Shown here one piece after another: positions 11,060 to 21,099 of a stretch of DNA of 64,000 nucleotides. The position numbers and the translations under genes were made by a program. The notes under the pieces are model-generated. The model did no database searches. It was not told the DNA's origin and worked only from the letters and a program-made list of their open reading frames with translations. The DNA is from Isoetes taiwanensis (Eukaryota > Streptophyta > Lycopodiopsida > Isoetales > Isoetaceae): NCBI GenBank assembly GCA_021234155.1, contig JAJEKV010000156.1:1-64000 (forward strand), given 5' to 3'. Each line of letters opens with the position of its first letter. Position 1 is the first letter of the stretch.

Positions 11060-12340
11060 AAAGGTAGCTTCATCTTCCGTAGAGCTTGTGAAAGGAGGTT
11101 GTATCTTTAAGATGTCATTTTGGCAAAAATCGATGATGATTTGGCCCCAACTCTTGATTTTCATCCGTAGAGTTGGTAGAGCGCATAAACCGCGATCTTA
11201 ATAAAGTCTACGTGACTCTCTATCAATGTCAACAAAGAACACAATTACGCCCTTTTAAGTGCACATGCTATTGTTGTACCAGAGCCGGAGAAAGCATCTA
11301 GAACCCAATCTCCTCGGTCGTGGAAAACATATCCGTAATATGGTTAATTAGCTTTGTGGCTTCCGTAATGATTCACAATTTTGCCTTGTGCACTTGGGTC
11401 CCGGAGCTTCAGAATACCGCTGGGGAACCTGTGACATTAGAAAAATTTTGGCAGTGCTATCAGGTTAAAGTGCTCCATGGTATGCTTCCCGTCGAAACTC
11501 CAAAGTAAGCTACATGGAGATACTCAACCTTGCTCGCTGTTCTGGTCCTCCACCATGGTAGTTGATATTAGTTTTGTACCGCAAGATCGTATTCCGTAAT
11601 AGTAAGTACGTATTCCGTAATAGAAGATGACGAAGTTACAACCGCAAATAATGACTCAAAACTTGAAAGAAAGAACGGTCAACCGTGACTCGAGATTTGA
11701 AGACTCACCAGACCATATTTTCATAACCGGCTTGCACAGGAGAACCGAAGTGGTTCTTGAAAGTAGCTTCCACAAGTCCGGATTGCATGCTGGAGTGGAA
11801 CACAACAAGACGCCAGTGTTTTGCTGTGGTAACCTGCTTAATTCGGCCGACGAAAGCATTAAATTCGAAGTTTTTGAATGGCTGATCGTCAGGCGGCTAT
11901 CCTTCAGCCTTTTAAACCCATACGGCAAGTCCGCTATGACCAATGTAAAATCTTGTGGCTTTATACTTCCAACCGCCTTAGTGCGGTCCCCATGAACGAT
12001 AAAATAATAGTTATTTTGATCAAACATGGAAAACCTCTCGTAGTCCTGGACGGCTCAACATCAACAATACGCCTATCCGCTAGAGTCCCTCTTCTCTCGG
12101 CAGTCCTTACCAGTGCATAAAACCTTTCCGTAGGTCATTTTTCTTCTTGCTCGTTAGTAAAAGATGTTAGGCGTGCATCACAAAAGAAAACATTAAAAAC
12201 AGGAAAAAGACGCATCCAGCCCTCAAAATTTGGAGCGATTGGGTAATACGCCGCCGAAGTTGCTATGGGATAGAGTTTTTACATCTGTCCCAAATGTCCA
12301 CGCTCAATCGCTTCCATTAAACATGTTTGGCACGTAATAA
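11060..12340 (-). pseudogene. beta-class N6-adenine/N4-cytosine DNA methyltransferase
   Basis: Enzymes of this type methylate adenine N6 or cytosine N4 using S-adenosylmethionine. On the minus strand, YYFIVHGD near 12010 leads to the catalytic motif IV VIADLPYGF (DLPYG at 11931-11917). Then come HWRLVVFHSSMQSGLVEATF (about 11815-11757) and AGYENMVW, then HYGSH, and finally the cofactor motif I as VLDAFSGSGTTIACALKRG (FSGSGTT at 11292-11272) followed by VDIDRES. Motif IV preceding motif I is the beta-class order, and DLPYG is a variant of DPPY. Upstream, near 12330-12270, CQTC..AIERGHLG may be an N-terminal extension. At least three frame changes and stops interrupt the reading. Plants normally lack this enzyme type as a host gene, so it most likely belongs to the transposon. 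Confidence 0.8.
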
Positions 12341-12426
12341 CATTTTTCGGGCCGGAAGTCAAGAACAATTAAACAAGGTGAGTATTGTTTTCTCGAAAAC
12401 TAAAGCAATAAAAAAGCCACAAAGTA

Positions 12427-12692
12427 GTATTCCGAATACCTATTGTCTTACAAGCCAAAAGCAAAAGTGTATTTCGAATACACCTCTCTGATGTTTGAAG
12501 CAAAAGTGTATTCCGTAATACACTTTGTTTTTTGTTCAAAGCAAAAAAGTGTATTCCGAATACACTTTTTTTTTGATGCTTAAAGCAAAAGTGTATTCGA
12601 ATACACTTTTGCTTTGCTTTGTTTGTAAGCCAAAGTGTATTCCGAATACACATTGACTATTCCACGTAAGCCAAAGTGTATTCCGAATACAC
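12427..12692. repeat. palindrome array 1, seven sites at ~41-bp spacing
   Basis: Seven sites of the form GTGTATTCCGAATACAC start near 12427, 12467, 12507, 12549, 12591, 12635 and 12676 (intervals 40, 40, 42, 42, 44, 41). Spacers are AT-rich and end in variants of AAGC(C)AAA. The array lies upstream of the methylase start and downstream of the ParB-domain gene. Cores vary (TTCCGAA, TTCGAA, TTCCGTAA) exactly at the CCG/CGG positions. Confidence 0.9.
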
Positions 12693-12759
12693 CTTGGCTT
12701 CCCAAAAACATTTTTTGCTACGGAAGGAAAATTTAAATGAAAGTTCTGTCGTTCTTACT

Positions 12760-14445
12760 TGTGTAGTTCCTTGACATCTCTTCGAAGCGTAAACTCTTTA
12801 TCGACGACCTTCTCGCAGAGCCTTTCTAGTATGTCGACGCCCCAGAAGCCCCGTGATTTCTCTCCGCATCGCGGATCGCTATTTCCTTCTTCGGGACGCC
12901 GTAACCTTTCTTCTTTCTCGAGACCTTCCTTTACTTTTTAATTCACCACGCCGAACATGGTAAAAATTTCATTTTGTAGGTCCCATATCCGCACGGTAAC
13001 AAACAAGGTTAGTTTCGTGATGGTTATTCCGAATCATTTAAAGAAACTTACCCCGCTGCCTCTCAAGGCTAGTTGAAACCAGCTTGTCATGCGCGGTATG
13101 AGAGATCGCCGCTTATTAGCTTCATCGTACTTAAGGCAGCACTCCACAGCGCACGCTTCCTTCAGTTCTAACGAGTATGCCGGTTTCTTCAAATCTTCTC
13201 CATATTTTTCCTTAAAAATCATGTACTCCCTGTGCATGAATCGGATCTTGTCGACGAAGCTCATCTTTAATTTGTACTCGTTGTCAGCATTATGGGTGTT
13301 GGCAACGATTTTTGCTTCCTCGTCGGTGAGACCACAGTAAACTGCGCACAAGACAGAGAGGTACCTAGGGTTTTTCTTTTCTTTGTATGTTTGCCTTCTT
13401 GCCTTGAAGCTATGATTTCCTCCCAAGATGTAGTGTGTGTATGTTTCGTTTTCTCCGTCATATTCCTGGGGGGTTTTGCATTGCTCCCTGTCAACAAGGA
13501 CAACTATTGGGGCCACATGAGCATTTGATTGCTCCTAATTCACGTCCTTCAAGTTCCTTAAGTGGTCGGCATAAATTTTTCGAACTTGAAGCGGCCTTTC
13601 GCCAGACTCATTCTTTGGGGGCAGCCTCATGCTAGTCACAGGAAGATAAATTACCCCTTGTACAAATTTTTCTCTGTTAATAACCTCCATTCTTTCAGAG
13701 GTCTTATCAACCTTCTTCTCCTTTATTGCAACCCCGGGAGCTTTTCCTTTTCCCTTTTGTTTTTTTGAGCTTTCCGGGACTTCGGGATTTCAAGTCTGCC
13801 AGATTTTCGCTTTCTTTGGTTCTTTAGCAGCCTATCGTTGCCCTTTGGCTTGCTAAGTTTCTTTTGGCCGCATTGTGGGTTCTTCCTCGCCTTGTTCCTC
13901 AAACCTCCATCCGATGACCTCCCCAAGAACTAGCGTAAGGTGGTGATTGTGACCTTTCTCCATCCGATTGTTCGGACTCACCGACAGAAAGTCCTCGCCA
14001 GGCCGGAACAAACCCGCTTAATACATGAACACAGCTTCGCTTTTGGCGGGGTAGTGTGAAAAGAATTTGTACAAAGGCTTGGTTGCACACCGACAATTTT
14101 AAAGAATGCGATGTCCACAACAATGAAGCCTTGGGAGGTCTTGAAGGATAGCCTCCCCACCGACCTCCTTGTCCCAAGCAACCCTGAGACATCTTTTATT
14201 GTCCCAAGGTTCACAAACTCCTGAGTCGGCGACTTTTGTTACCAAGACTTTTACAGACGCATAAAAAACGCCAAGCAGGTCAGATTTTCCATCCGCACCC
14301 TTTGTCACTTAACCATTGCGCTTTGAAAGTTCTCGTAAATAGCGGGCTCTGTCGCGGTCGGGCCGTGTTTTTCGGGGTGTGGACGCTTAGGCTTCTAAGA
14401 TTTCTTTAATGCCCTCTTGCTTCCTTCTTCCCTGCCACTGAAACG
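12760..14445 (-). pseudogene. ParB-domain protein of the transposon
   Basis: ParB-fold domains bind specific palindromes and CTP in chromosome and plasmid partition, and related forms occur in mobile elements. The clearest stretch (about 13600-13034) starts with PLQVRKIYADHLRNLKDVN, then APIVVLVD, the signature ILGGNHSFKARR (GGNHS at 13423-13409), LTDEEAKIVANTHN and KMSFVDKIRF, which match ParB boxes in order. One TAG interrupts it near 13536. Upstream are a lysine/arginine-rich linker (13926-13723) and a segment with KDVSGLLGTRRSVGRLSF and FIVVDIAFF (about 14195-14095). An apparent first exon follows an acceptor near 14445. Downstream, about 12970-12765, EEGLEKEERLRRP and DILERLCEKVVDKEFTLRR continue the protein. 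Several frame changes are seen. Whether it cuts, binds or partitions DNA is unknown. Confidence 0.7.
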
Positions 14446-14693
14446 TTTAAAACAACCATGTTAAGGCAGAAATTCAAACGAAATTTGTATTCCAGAATAA
14501 CATTTACTAATCTTGTGCCCTAAAGGCCAGAAAAAGACAGGAAAACAAGCTAAAATATTGTCACTCTAAGTCAATTTCTTGTGCCTTAATTGGACTCGAA
14601 AGAGTAATTTCTAACCTAAAAAGTTGTCTGTTGCAGCTAAAAAGTATGTTATTTAGTGCAAAAAAGCAAGCGTTCTCAAAAATACAAGCAAAA

Positions 14694-14953
14694 TGTATTC
14701 CGGAATACACTTTGCCCAACTGGCAACGTAAAAGTGTATTCCGGAATACACTTTAGGCGAAGTGCAAAGTGTATTCCGGAATACACTTTGCCCATCTGGA
14801 GACGAGCAAAGTGTATTCCGGAATACACTTTGCCCTTCAGGCGTAGAGTAAAGTGTATTCCGGAATACACTTTGCACTTCGCCAGTGAGCAAAGTGTATT
14901 CCAGAATACACTTTGCTCTTCGCCAGATGGGCAAAGTGTATTCTGGAATACAC
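14694..14953. repeat. palindrome array 2, seven sites at ~41-bp spacing
   Basis: Seven near-perfect 16-bp palindromes TGTATTCCGGAATACA, most within a 24-bp palindrome AAAGTGTATTCC/GGAATACACTTT, start near 14694, 14735, 14770, 14812, 14854, 14895 and 14937. Spacing is 41-42 bp with one interval of 35. Spacers share GCCC.TC.GG-like cores. Solitary half or whole sites occur at 14487, 15210 and 15265. The array fills the gap between the divergent ParB-domain gene (-) and the transposase-like gene (+). Confidence 0.92.
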
Positions 14954-15360
14954 TTTGGCCTACGTACAAATCGAAAAAACAAAAGAAAGATTTACTATGT
15001 AATTTTACATGCTTACCTGTCCATTGTTTTTGCTATGTAAATTGGAATACAGCAAATGTATATTGATCGGAAGGCGCTCGGGCTGGCGACTAAATCTCTG
15101 AAAGCGGAATACGCAACTGAGGCGCTCGAATTTTCCTTTTTAAAGGTAGGCCACTGTCAGTTGTGTTTTTCTATGTGATGCGGAATACGTTTTGTCCAAA
15201 CACTCTGGATAAGTGTATTCTGGAATAGCATTCTTGCACACACACAGCAAATGCTGCACACAAAATACTATTCCAGAATAGCATTTGTATTGTCGAATAT
15301 CATTAGTCCAATCGACTTGTGAGTTAGTAACAAGACCACAATTTTTTGCAGTTGTTTGAC

Positions 15361-17403
15361 ATGGTTAACCGCTTCGTGAACAAACTTCCACCACCATTTG
15401 TTTGCCCAAGTACCTCTGCTTCAGATGGAACACAAGACGGAGATGCTTCTTCAACACCTACCTCGACAAGGTCTTTTGTTTTCTCAAGACACTCCGAGTC
15501 CAAGAACTAGTAGACTGCCACCACCTTTCCAACCCTCTCCAAGTCCAGTAGAAAACCGGCTGCCACCACCTTTCCAACCCTCACCTGTTGCACGTAGCAA
15601 TCTTCCACCACCATTTGTACCATCCCCCGACACTACAATGGCTCGACCTCAGCAAATTTTTCGGAACAGACTACCTCCGCCGTTTGTTGTTTCTCCATCT
15701 TCATGATCTTCACTTACACATGCCAGGAATACAAAGACGCTCAAGACTCGAGATTCTCCATCGCTTTCTCCCACCACGATTTCACTACAAATGAAGACAA
15801 CCCTACAAAGATCTACTCCTCTTCACACAAACGCAGGACACATGGGTTTGCAGAATTTCACCGCTATAAGAGGGATGTTTGATTGAACTCCCCGTGAAGA
15901 CGCTTACAACAACTTTCACGGGGCACATCATATGCCGGACCATCTCCTTCATTCAACACCGCACTCCGCCGCTTTATCCGGGTACAGCTTTCACGTAGTT
16001 TATTCTCCTCTACAAGCACACCACTAAGGGCAGAGGAGGTCACCCCGTGAGTAGAACTCTTCGTAAGATGAAGACACCAACGGCGTGCAACGAGATTACA
16101 CGTTCTTCTAACCGTCCACCAAGAAATTCAAGGTGGATTATGGTGTGAGAGCATGCTCCTCTCAGAAGAAGAAGAAACCTTATGGACGAAAGCATAAAAT
16201 GAGAAGATTTTTTAAGAAGTAAATGCTGCTCATTGGGTTGCATCAACAAATTTAACATGTCTAAATTACGAGCAATTAGAGACAACTACAGTTCAATGAC
16301 ATTGGCTGACTGTAATGCCTACTTGGCCTATCATGTAAGGCCGCAGACCGCAACACCTTCTTGCACTACATTAACCGCCAAGAAGTTTGCCGTAAATGCT
16401 TTATGGTTGTCCACCGCTTAGGGTCCACCGTAATGTCTAGAATACACAAAAGATCGACAAAAATCCAAAGAATTGATGATCATTGTGGACCAAGAAGAGT
16501 TGTAACCATGCATGCCCTTGTCGGGCTGTGTCATGGATGGAGAAATATTTTAGAGAAACATGTGAGAAGTCGCCTAACAAAGAACATGTATCATTTAACC
16601 GATAACATCACCAAAAAGATGTTTTTAATGAGTACAAAGAGACTTGCACTCGCCTTCAAAGACATCTCTTACTCACACTTCACCGTGACCGTGGAAAAGT
16701 GAATTCGGGTTTAGTGAAAATTCCGTGAGACATGTAATGTCTGCTTTTGCTCAAGGTGTGCGTAATTAAAAAGTCAAAGAGAAACCAAGAAAGACAGAGG
16801 TCGAAAAGAAGTAAGCTCATGTTCTTCAATCTCTCACTTGTTTTAAAAAAATGCTTTGACGCAGAATGAGCCTCAAGGTAATATCACGTAAATTACCAAG
16901 GGTATGCTAATTGCTCTTCCAACCGAGGAGGATGACAAAGGTCGACCTTTTCGGATAGTAAAAGTGCTTGACATACCAAGGAGGAAGGCTTAGTCACTAA
17001 ACTCAAGATTCATTGGCTTGCAACACGCCGTTAAAAATGCTTTTGAAGGTAGATATGAGTTAGAAATGAGAAGCCAAGGAAAAGGGAGAAAGTCCAAGAA
17101 GGTGGGTTGTAGGGATGAGCTGATCCTTAATGACGGACTATATTGTGCTATGATTTTAAATTGAAATCGACAATCGCCTCACGCCAGAGGACTATCAATT
17201 TGCTTAAAAAAGCTTGTAATTACGAAGAAGAGGATGAAGAAGGTGGTGGCAATGCTACACCATCTGTTGATAGTGATGAGGAAGATAACTCAAGCACTTC
17301 CTCTAGTGACAGTGAAAGAAGTGAAGGTGATGAGGATGGCATAAATGAACATGATGACGTCCTGGATCCCTCCTTCATCACTCCTCACACTTTTGCACAT
17401 AAC
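15361..17403 (+). pseudogene. transposase-like protein with LPPPF repeats and acidic tail
   Basis: The start at 15361 gives MVNRFVNKLPPPF. The motif LPPPF(Q/V).SP recurs five times up to about 15705, after one frame change. Further on are VCRKCFMVVHRLGSTVMSRI (about 16384-16443), NITKKMF...LAFKDISYSHFT (about 16603-16686) and a cysteine cluster NVCFCSRCA (about 16736-16762). Order and spacing resemble the N-terminal half of large transposases found in animals and plants. A C-terminal block ALPTEEDDKGRPFRIVKVLD (about 16913-16972) precedes an acidic serine-rich tail (17218-17400). I cannot find the DDE catalytic core between the cysteine cluster and the C-terminal block, where only about 130 bases remain. 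The copy therefore looks internally deleted. The family assignment rests on motif resemblance only. Confidence 0.5.
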
Positions 17404-17710
17404 TGAGTCTTAGAAAAAGACTGCAAATTTTGCATGTGAATATGAAGATTCTATCTTTAAATTTTGAGAATACTACAGTTTCAGTTACGGACTAACTTCA
17501 ATTTTTTGTTAAATATTTTATCCCTCGAAATTAGGGTTTCTCTCGTAAAAATATACTTCAAGAACATTCTATTTGCTAAGAAAAATGACACTTTAAAAAA
17601 GTCAATTCTTTCGTTGCACAAAAAAATTAGTCACTTTTGGGGGGGTCAAAATAGAATTTCATGCATCTTTTTTTTTTTTAACCTCGTTTTACCCCCTTTT
17701 GTAAAAAAAA

Positions 17711-17783
17711 AGGGGAATCTTTGAGGAATATTCCTTTCGCTCTCGTTTCGATGATTTGCTCCCGTTTAATACGCAACTTTGTT
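17711..17783 (-). repeat. right terminal inverted repeat
   Basis: Read on the minus strand from 17783: AACAAAGTTGC, ATTAAACGGGAG, then after about 40 bases TCAAAGATTCCCC. It matches the left end at 10563, but with a longer interval between the two conserved blocks. Confidence 0.75.
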
Positions 17784-17880
17784 CAAACACAACATGATAT
17801 ATAGCTATAAATTCATAGCTATAAACACAACATGATATATAGCTATAAACACAACATGATATATAGCTATGAAGATGGAT
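17784..17880. repeat. dispersed repeat, part 2, with short tandem units
   Basis: It starts with the right CAAA duplication and continues the host repeat (CAACATGATATATAGCTA, matching 34280-34258 in reverse). Here that piece is repeated three times at about 24-40 bp spacing. Confidence 0.75.
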
Positions 17881-18189
17881 GACATAGCGGGCACGAGCAC
17901 TAATACATCAAGTCTACCTGAGCTTACCTTGGAGGTCAATTGTGGTACTAGCTTGTCGGTACCAAGCCCGTGATAGAACTTGGAAAACATAAGGTGAAGA
18001 AAGCAAGGAAGAGTTGGAAGGAAGTTGAGATGGAGGCTTCATGCAAGGCACCATGATTCCCAAATTTTGGGACCCGAAACATGACTTACAGATCCAACTT
18101 GTATTTCTCAATCTTCAAAGGCAATCATCCCGTGCATATCACTAAATGTAATGTCTAAATGTAAGTAATGGTAAAGTATATCCGGTGAT

Positions 18190-20810
18190 CCCGGAGGAGC
18201 ATATCCCCTCGACGATAACTTTTCCTAGGTTGTAAGGTTCCATGGTTTTTAATTTTGTTTTATTCCAAGGTTCCAAGGTCCCCTGGTTTTAAATTTTTTA
18301 CCGTCCGCGACTGGTGATCCCGGAGGACGGGATCACGTGTGGTGATCCCCACCTCCGGGATCACCATCAGGCGGACGGTTTTTTTTTTAATTTTTTTTAT
18401 TCAAAGGTTCGAAGGTCCCATGGTTTTAGATTATTTCCCGTCCGCGAGCTGGTGATCCCGGAGGACGGGATCACGTGTGGTGATCCCCACCTCCGGGATC
18501 ACCATTAGGCCGACGGGTTTTTTTTTTTTTAATTTTTTTTAATTCCAAGGTTCTAAGGTCCTATGGTTTAAAATTATTTCCCGTCCGCGAGCTGGTGATC
18601 CCGGAGGACGGGATCACGTGTGGTGATCCCCACCTCCGGGATCACCATTAGGCCGACGGGTTTTTTTTAATTTTTTTTAATTCCAAGGTCCTAAGGTCCT
18701 ATGGTTTAAATTTTTTTCCCGTCTCAGCGAGCTAGTGATCCCGGGAGGGCGGGATCACGTGTTAGTGATCCCCACCTCCGGGGATCACCATCAGCGCCAG
18801 GAGGTTTTTTTTTTAATTTTTTAATTCAAAGGTTGAAGGTCCTATGCCTTTAAATTTTTTCGCTCAGCGAAGCTCGTGATCCCGGGAGGGCGGATCACGT
18901 GTTAGTGATCCCCACCTCCGGGATCACCATCGGCCAGAGGTTTTTTTTTTTTTTTTAATTCAAAGGTTCAAGGTCCTATGCCTTTAAATTTTTTTCGTCC
19001 GAAGCTGGTGATCCCGTGAGGGCGGGATCACGTGTTGGTGATCCCCACCTCGGGATCACCATCAGGCGCCAGAGTTTTTTTTAATTTTTTTTAATTCAAA
19101 GGTTCGAAGGTCCTATGCCTTTAAATTTTTTCCCGTCCGCGAGCTGGTGATCCCGGAGGACGGGATCACGTGTTGGTGATCCCCACCTCCGGGATCACCA
19201 TCAAGCGCATTTGCTCTTTTTTTTTTTTTTTTTTTTTTATTCAAAGGTTCGAAGGTCCTATGCCTTTAAATTTTTTGCCGTCCGCGGGCTGGTGATCCCG
19301 GAGGACGGGATCATGTGTTGGTGATCCCCACCTCCGGGATCACCATCAGGCGCTAGAGGTTTTTTTTTTTTTTTTAATTCAAAGGTTCGAAGGTCCTATG
19401 CCTTTAAATTTTTTCCCGTCCGCGAGCTGGTGATCCCGGAGGACGGGATCACGTGTTGGTGATCCCCACCTCCGGGATCACCATCAGCGCCAGTTTTTTT
19501 TTTAATTCAAAGGTTCAAGGCCCTATGCCTTTAAATTTTTTCCCCGTTCAAGGGCTGGTGATCGGGAGGGCGGGATCACGTGTTGGTGATCCCCACCTCC
19601 GGATCACCATCGGTGACGGTTTTTTTTTTAATTTTTTTATTCAAAGGTTCAAGGTCCTATGCCTTTAAATTTTTGCCATCCGGCGGGCCTGGTGATCCGG
19701 AGGGCGGGATCACGTGTTGGTGATCCCCACCTCGGGATCACCATCGCGCCAGAGATTTTTTTTTTATTTTTTTTAATTCAAAGGTTCGAAGGTCCTATGC
19801 CTTTAATTTTTTTTCCGTCATGGTGGTGATCGGGGAGGACGGGATCACGTGTTGGTGATCCCCACCTCCGGGATCACCATCAGGCGGACGGGTTTTTTTT
19901 AATTTTTTTTTATTCAAAGGTTCGAAGGTCCTATGCCTTTAAATTTTTTTTCGTTGTCTGGGGCCGGGTGATCCCCACCTCCCGGATCACCATCAGCGCT
20001 TAGAGGTTTTTTTTTTTTTTTTTTAATTCAAAGGTTCAAGGTCCTATGCCTTTAAATTTTTTCCCCGTCCATGGCCGGTGATCCGGGAGGACGGGATCAC
20101 GTGTTAGTGATCCCCACCTCCCGGATCACCATCAGCGCCAGAGGTTTTTTTATTTTTTTTAATTCAAAGGTTCGAAGGTCCTATGCCTTTAAATTTTTTC
20201 CCGTCCGCGAGCTGGTGATCCCGGAGGACGGGATCACGTGTTGGTGATCCCCACCTCCGGGATCACCATCAGGCGGACGGGTTTTTTTTAATTTTTTTTT
20301 ATTCAAAGGTTCGAAGGTCCTATGCCTTTAAATTTTTGCCGTCCGTTGGGCTGGTGATCGGAGGATTCGGGATCAATGGTTGGTGATCCCCACCTCCGGG
20401 ATCACCATCGGCCATGAGGTTTTTTTTAATTTTTTTAATTCAAAGGTTCAAGGTCCTATGCCTTTAAATTTTTTCCGTCTCACATGAGCCGGGTGATCCC
20501 GGAGGACGGGATCACGTGTTGGTGATCCCCACCTCCGGGATCACCATCAGGCGCCAGAGGTTTTTTTTTAATTTTTTTTAATTCAAAGGTTCGAAGGTCC
20601 TATGCCTTTAAATTTTTTCCCGTCCGCGAGCTGGTGATCCCGGAGGACGGGATCACGTGTTGGTGGTCCCCACCTTCGGGATCACCATCAGGCGGACGGG
20701 TTTTTTTTAATTTTTTTTATTCAAAGGTTCGAAGGTCCTATGCCTTTAAATTTTTTGCCGTCCGCGGGCTGGTGATCCCGGAGAACGGGATCACGTGTTG
20801 GTCCCAAGGT
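18190..20810 (+). repeat. 140-bp satellite, ~18 copies
   Basis: Units of 130-143 bp contain GGTGATCCCGGAGG, GGGATCACGTG, then GGTGATCCCCACCTCCGG and GATCACCA, a T/A-rich tract (T8-T18, AATTTTTT), TTCAAAGGTTCGAAGGTCC, ATGCCTTTAAATTTTTT and CCGTCCGCGAGCT. Each unit is an inverted repeat: TGGTGATCCCGGAGG pairs with CCTCCGGGATCACCA across about 26 bases. A partial unit starts the array and a truncated one ends it near 20800. Chance open frames run through several units and are not genes. Copies differ mostly at CCG/CGG/CAG positions. Confidence 0.95.
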
Positions 20811-20839
20811 CTTTTTTTAATGGTTGTTTTATTGTTTGG

Positions 20840-20990
20840 CTCCATGGGGATCCCGGAGGTGTTCAAATTTCGGGATCCCAGAGCTATTCAAGTTTCGGGA
20901 TCCCAGAGGTGTTCAAATTCAGTTCAAATTCAGATCCCAGAGGTGTTCAAATTCAGATCCCAGATGTGTTCAAATTCAGTCAAGGTTGAA
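20840..20990 (+). repeat. short tandem repeat of GATCCCAGAGGTGTTCAAATT
   Basis: Five to six units of about 20-32 bp alternate GGGATCCCAGAGG with TGTTCAAATTTC/AG. It directly follows the satellite array and shares its GGATCCCGGAGG core, so it may be a derivative. Confidence 0.8.
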
Positions 20991-21099
20991 CCCAGAATAG
21001 AAAGCCAAAGGAAAGCAAGTTTCCACTTCAATTAACCTCGAAAAACTGCCATATTTAGATACATAGCAGTGTATTTACATGTTTTACAAGGAACAACAT

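Larger units (their letters stand above)
10563..17783. mobile_element. 7.2-kb TIR transposon with methylase, ParB-domain and transposase-like genes
   Basis: Both ends start AACA and share, inverted, the block ATTAAACGGGAG (10577-10588 and 17758-17769) and further inward TCAAAGATTCCC (left about 10606, right about 17711-17722). CAAA flanks each side. The host repeat is continuous across the insertion in two other copies in this window, so the boundaries rest on an empty-site comparison. Inside are a beta-class DNA methylase (-), a ParB-domain protein (-), a transposase-like gene (+), and two palindrome arrays. A 4-bp duplication and these ends fit several cut-and-paste groups (for example Sola or Ginger); I cannot assign a superfamily. 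The genes as read have frame breaks, so this copy may be inactive, or the sequence may contain errors. The last 300 bp (17430-17714) hold no gene. Confidence 0.8.

Noticed and set aside
14694-14953. CRISPR array
   Set aside because: Regular palindromic repeats with short spacers look superficially similar. However, the spacers are only about 20-26 bp and related to one another, the repeat is a full palindrome, there are no cas genes, and this is plant nuclear DNA.
14653-15066. Long open frames on both strands through the palindrome array (repeated SVFRNTL / CIPEYTL peptides)
   Set aside because: They arise because each palindrome lacks stops in several frames; no start, domain or coding pattern supports a protein.
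18314-20989. Open frames in the satellite (for example 19453-19668 and 20634-21035)
   Set aside because: The same peptide recurs in every unit because the DNA repeats; no gene structure.
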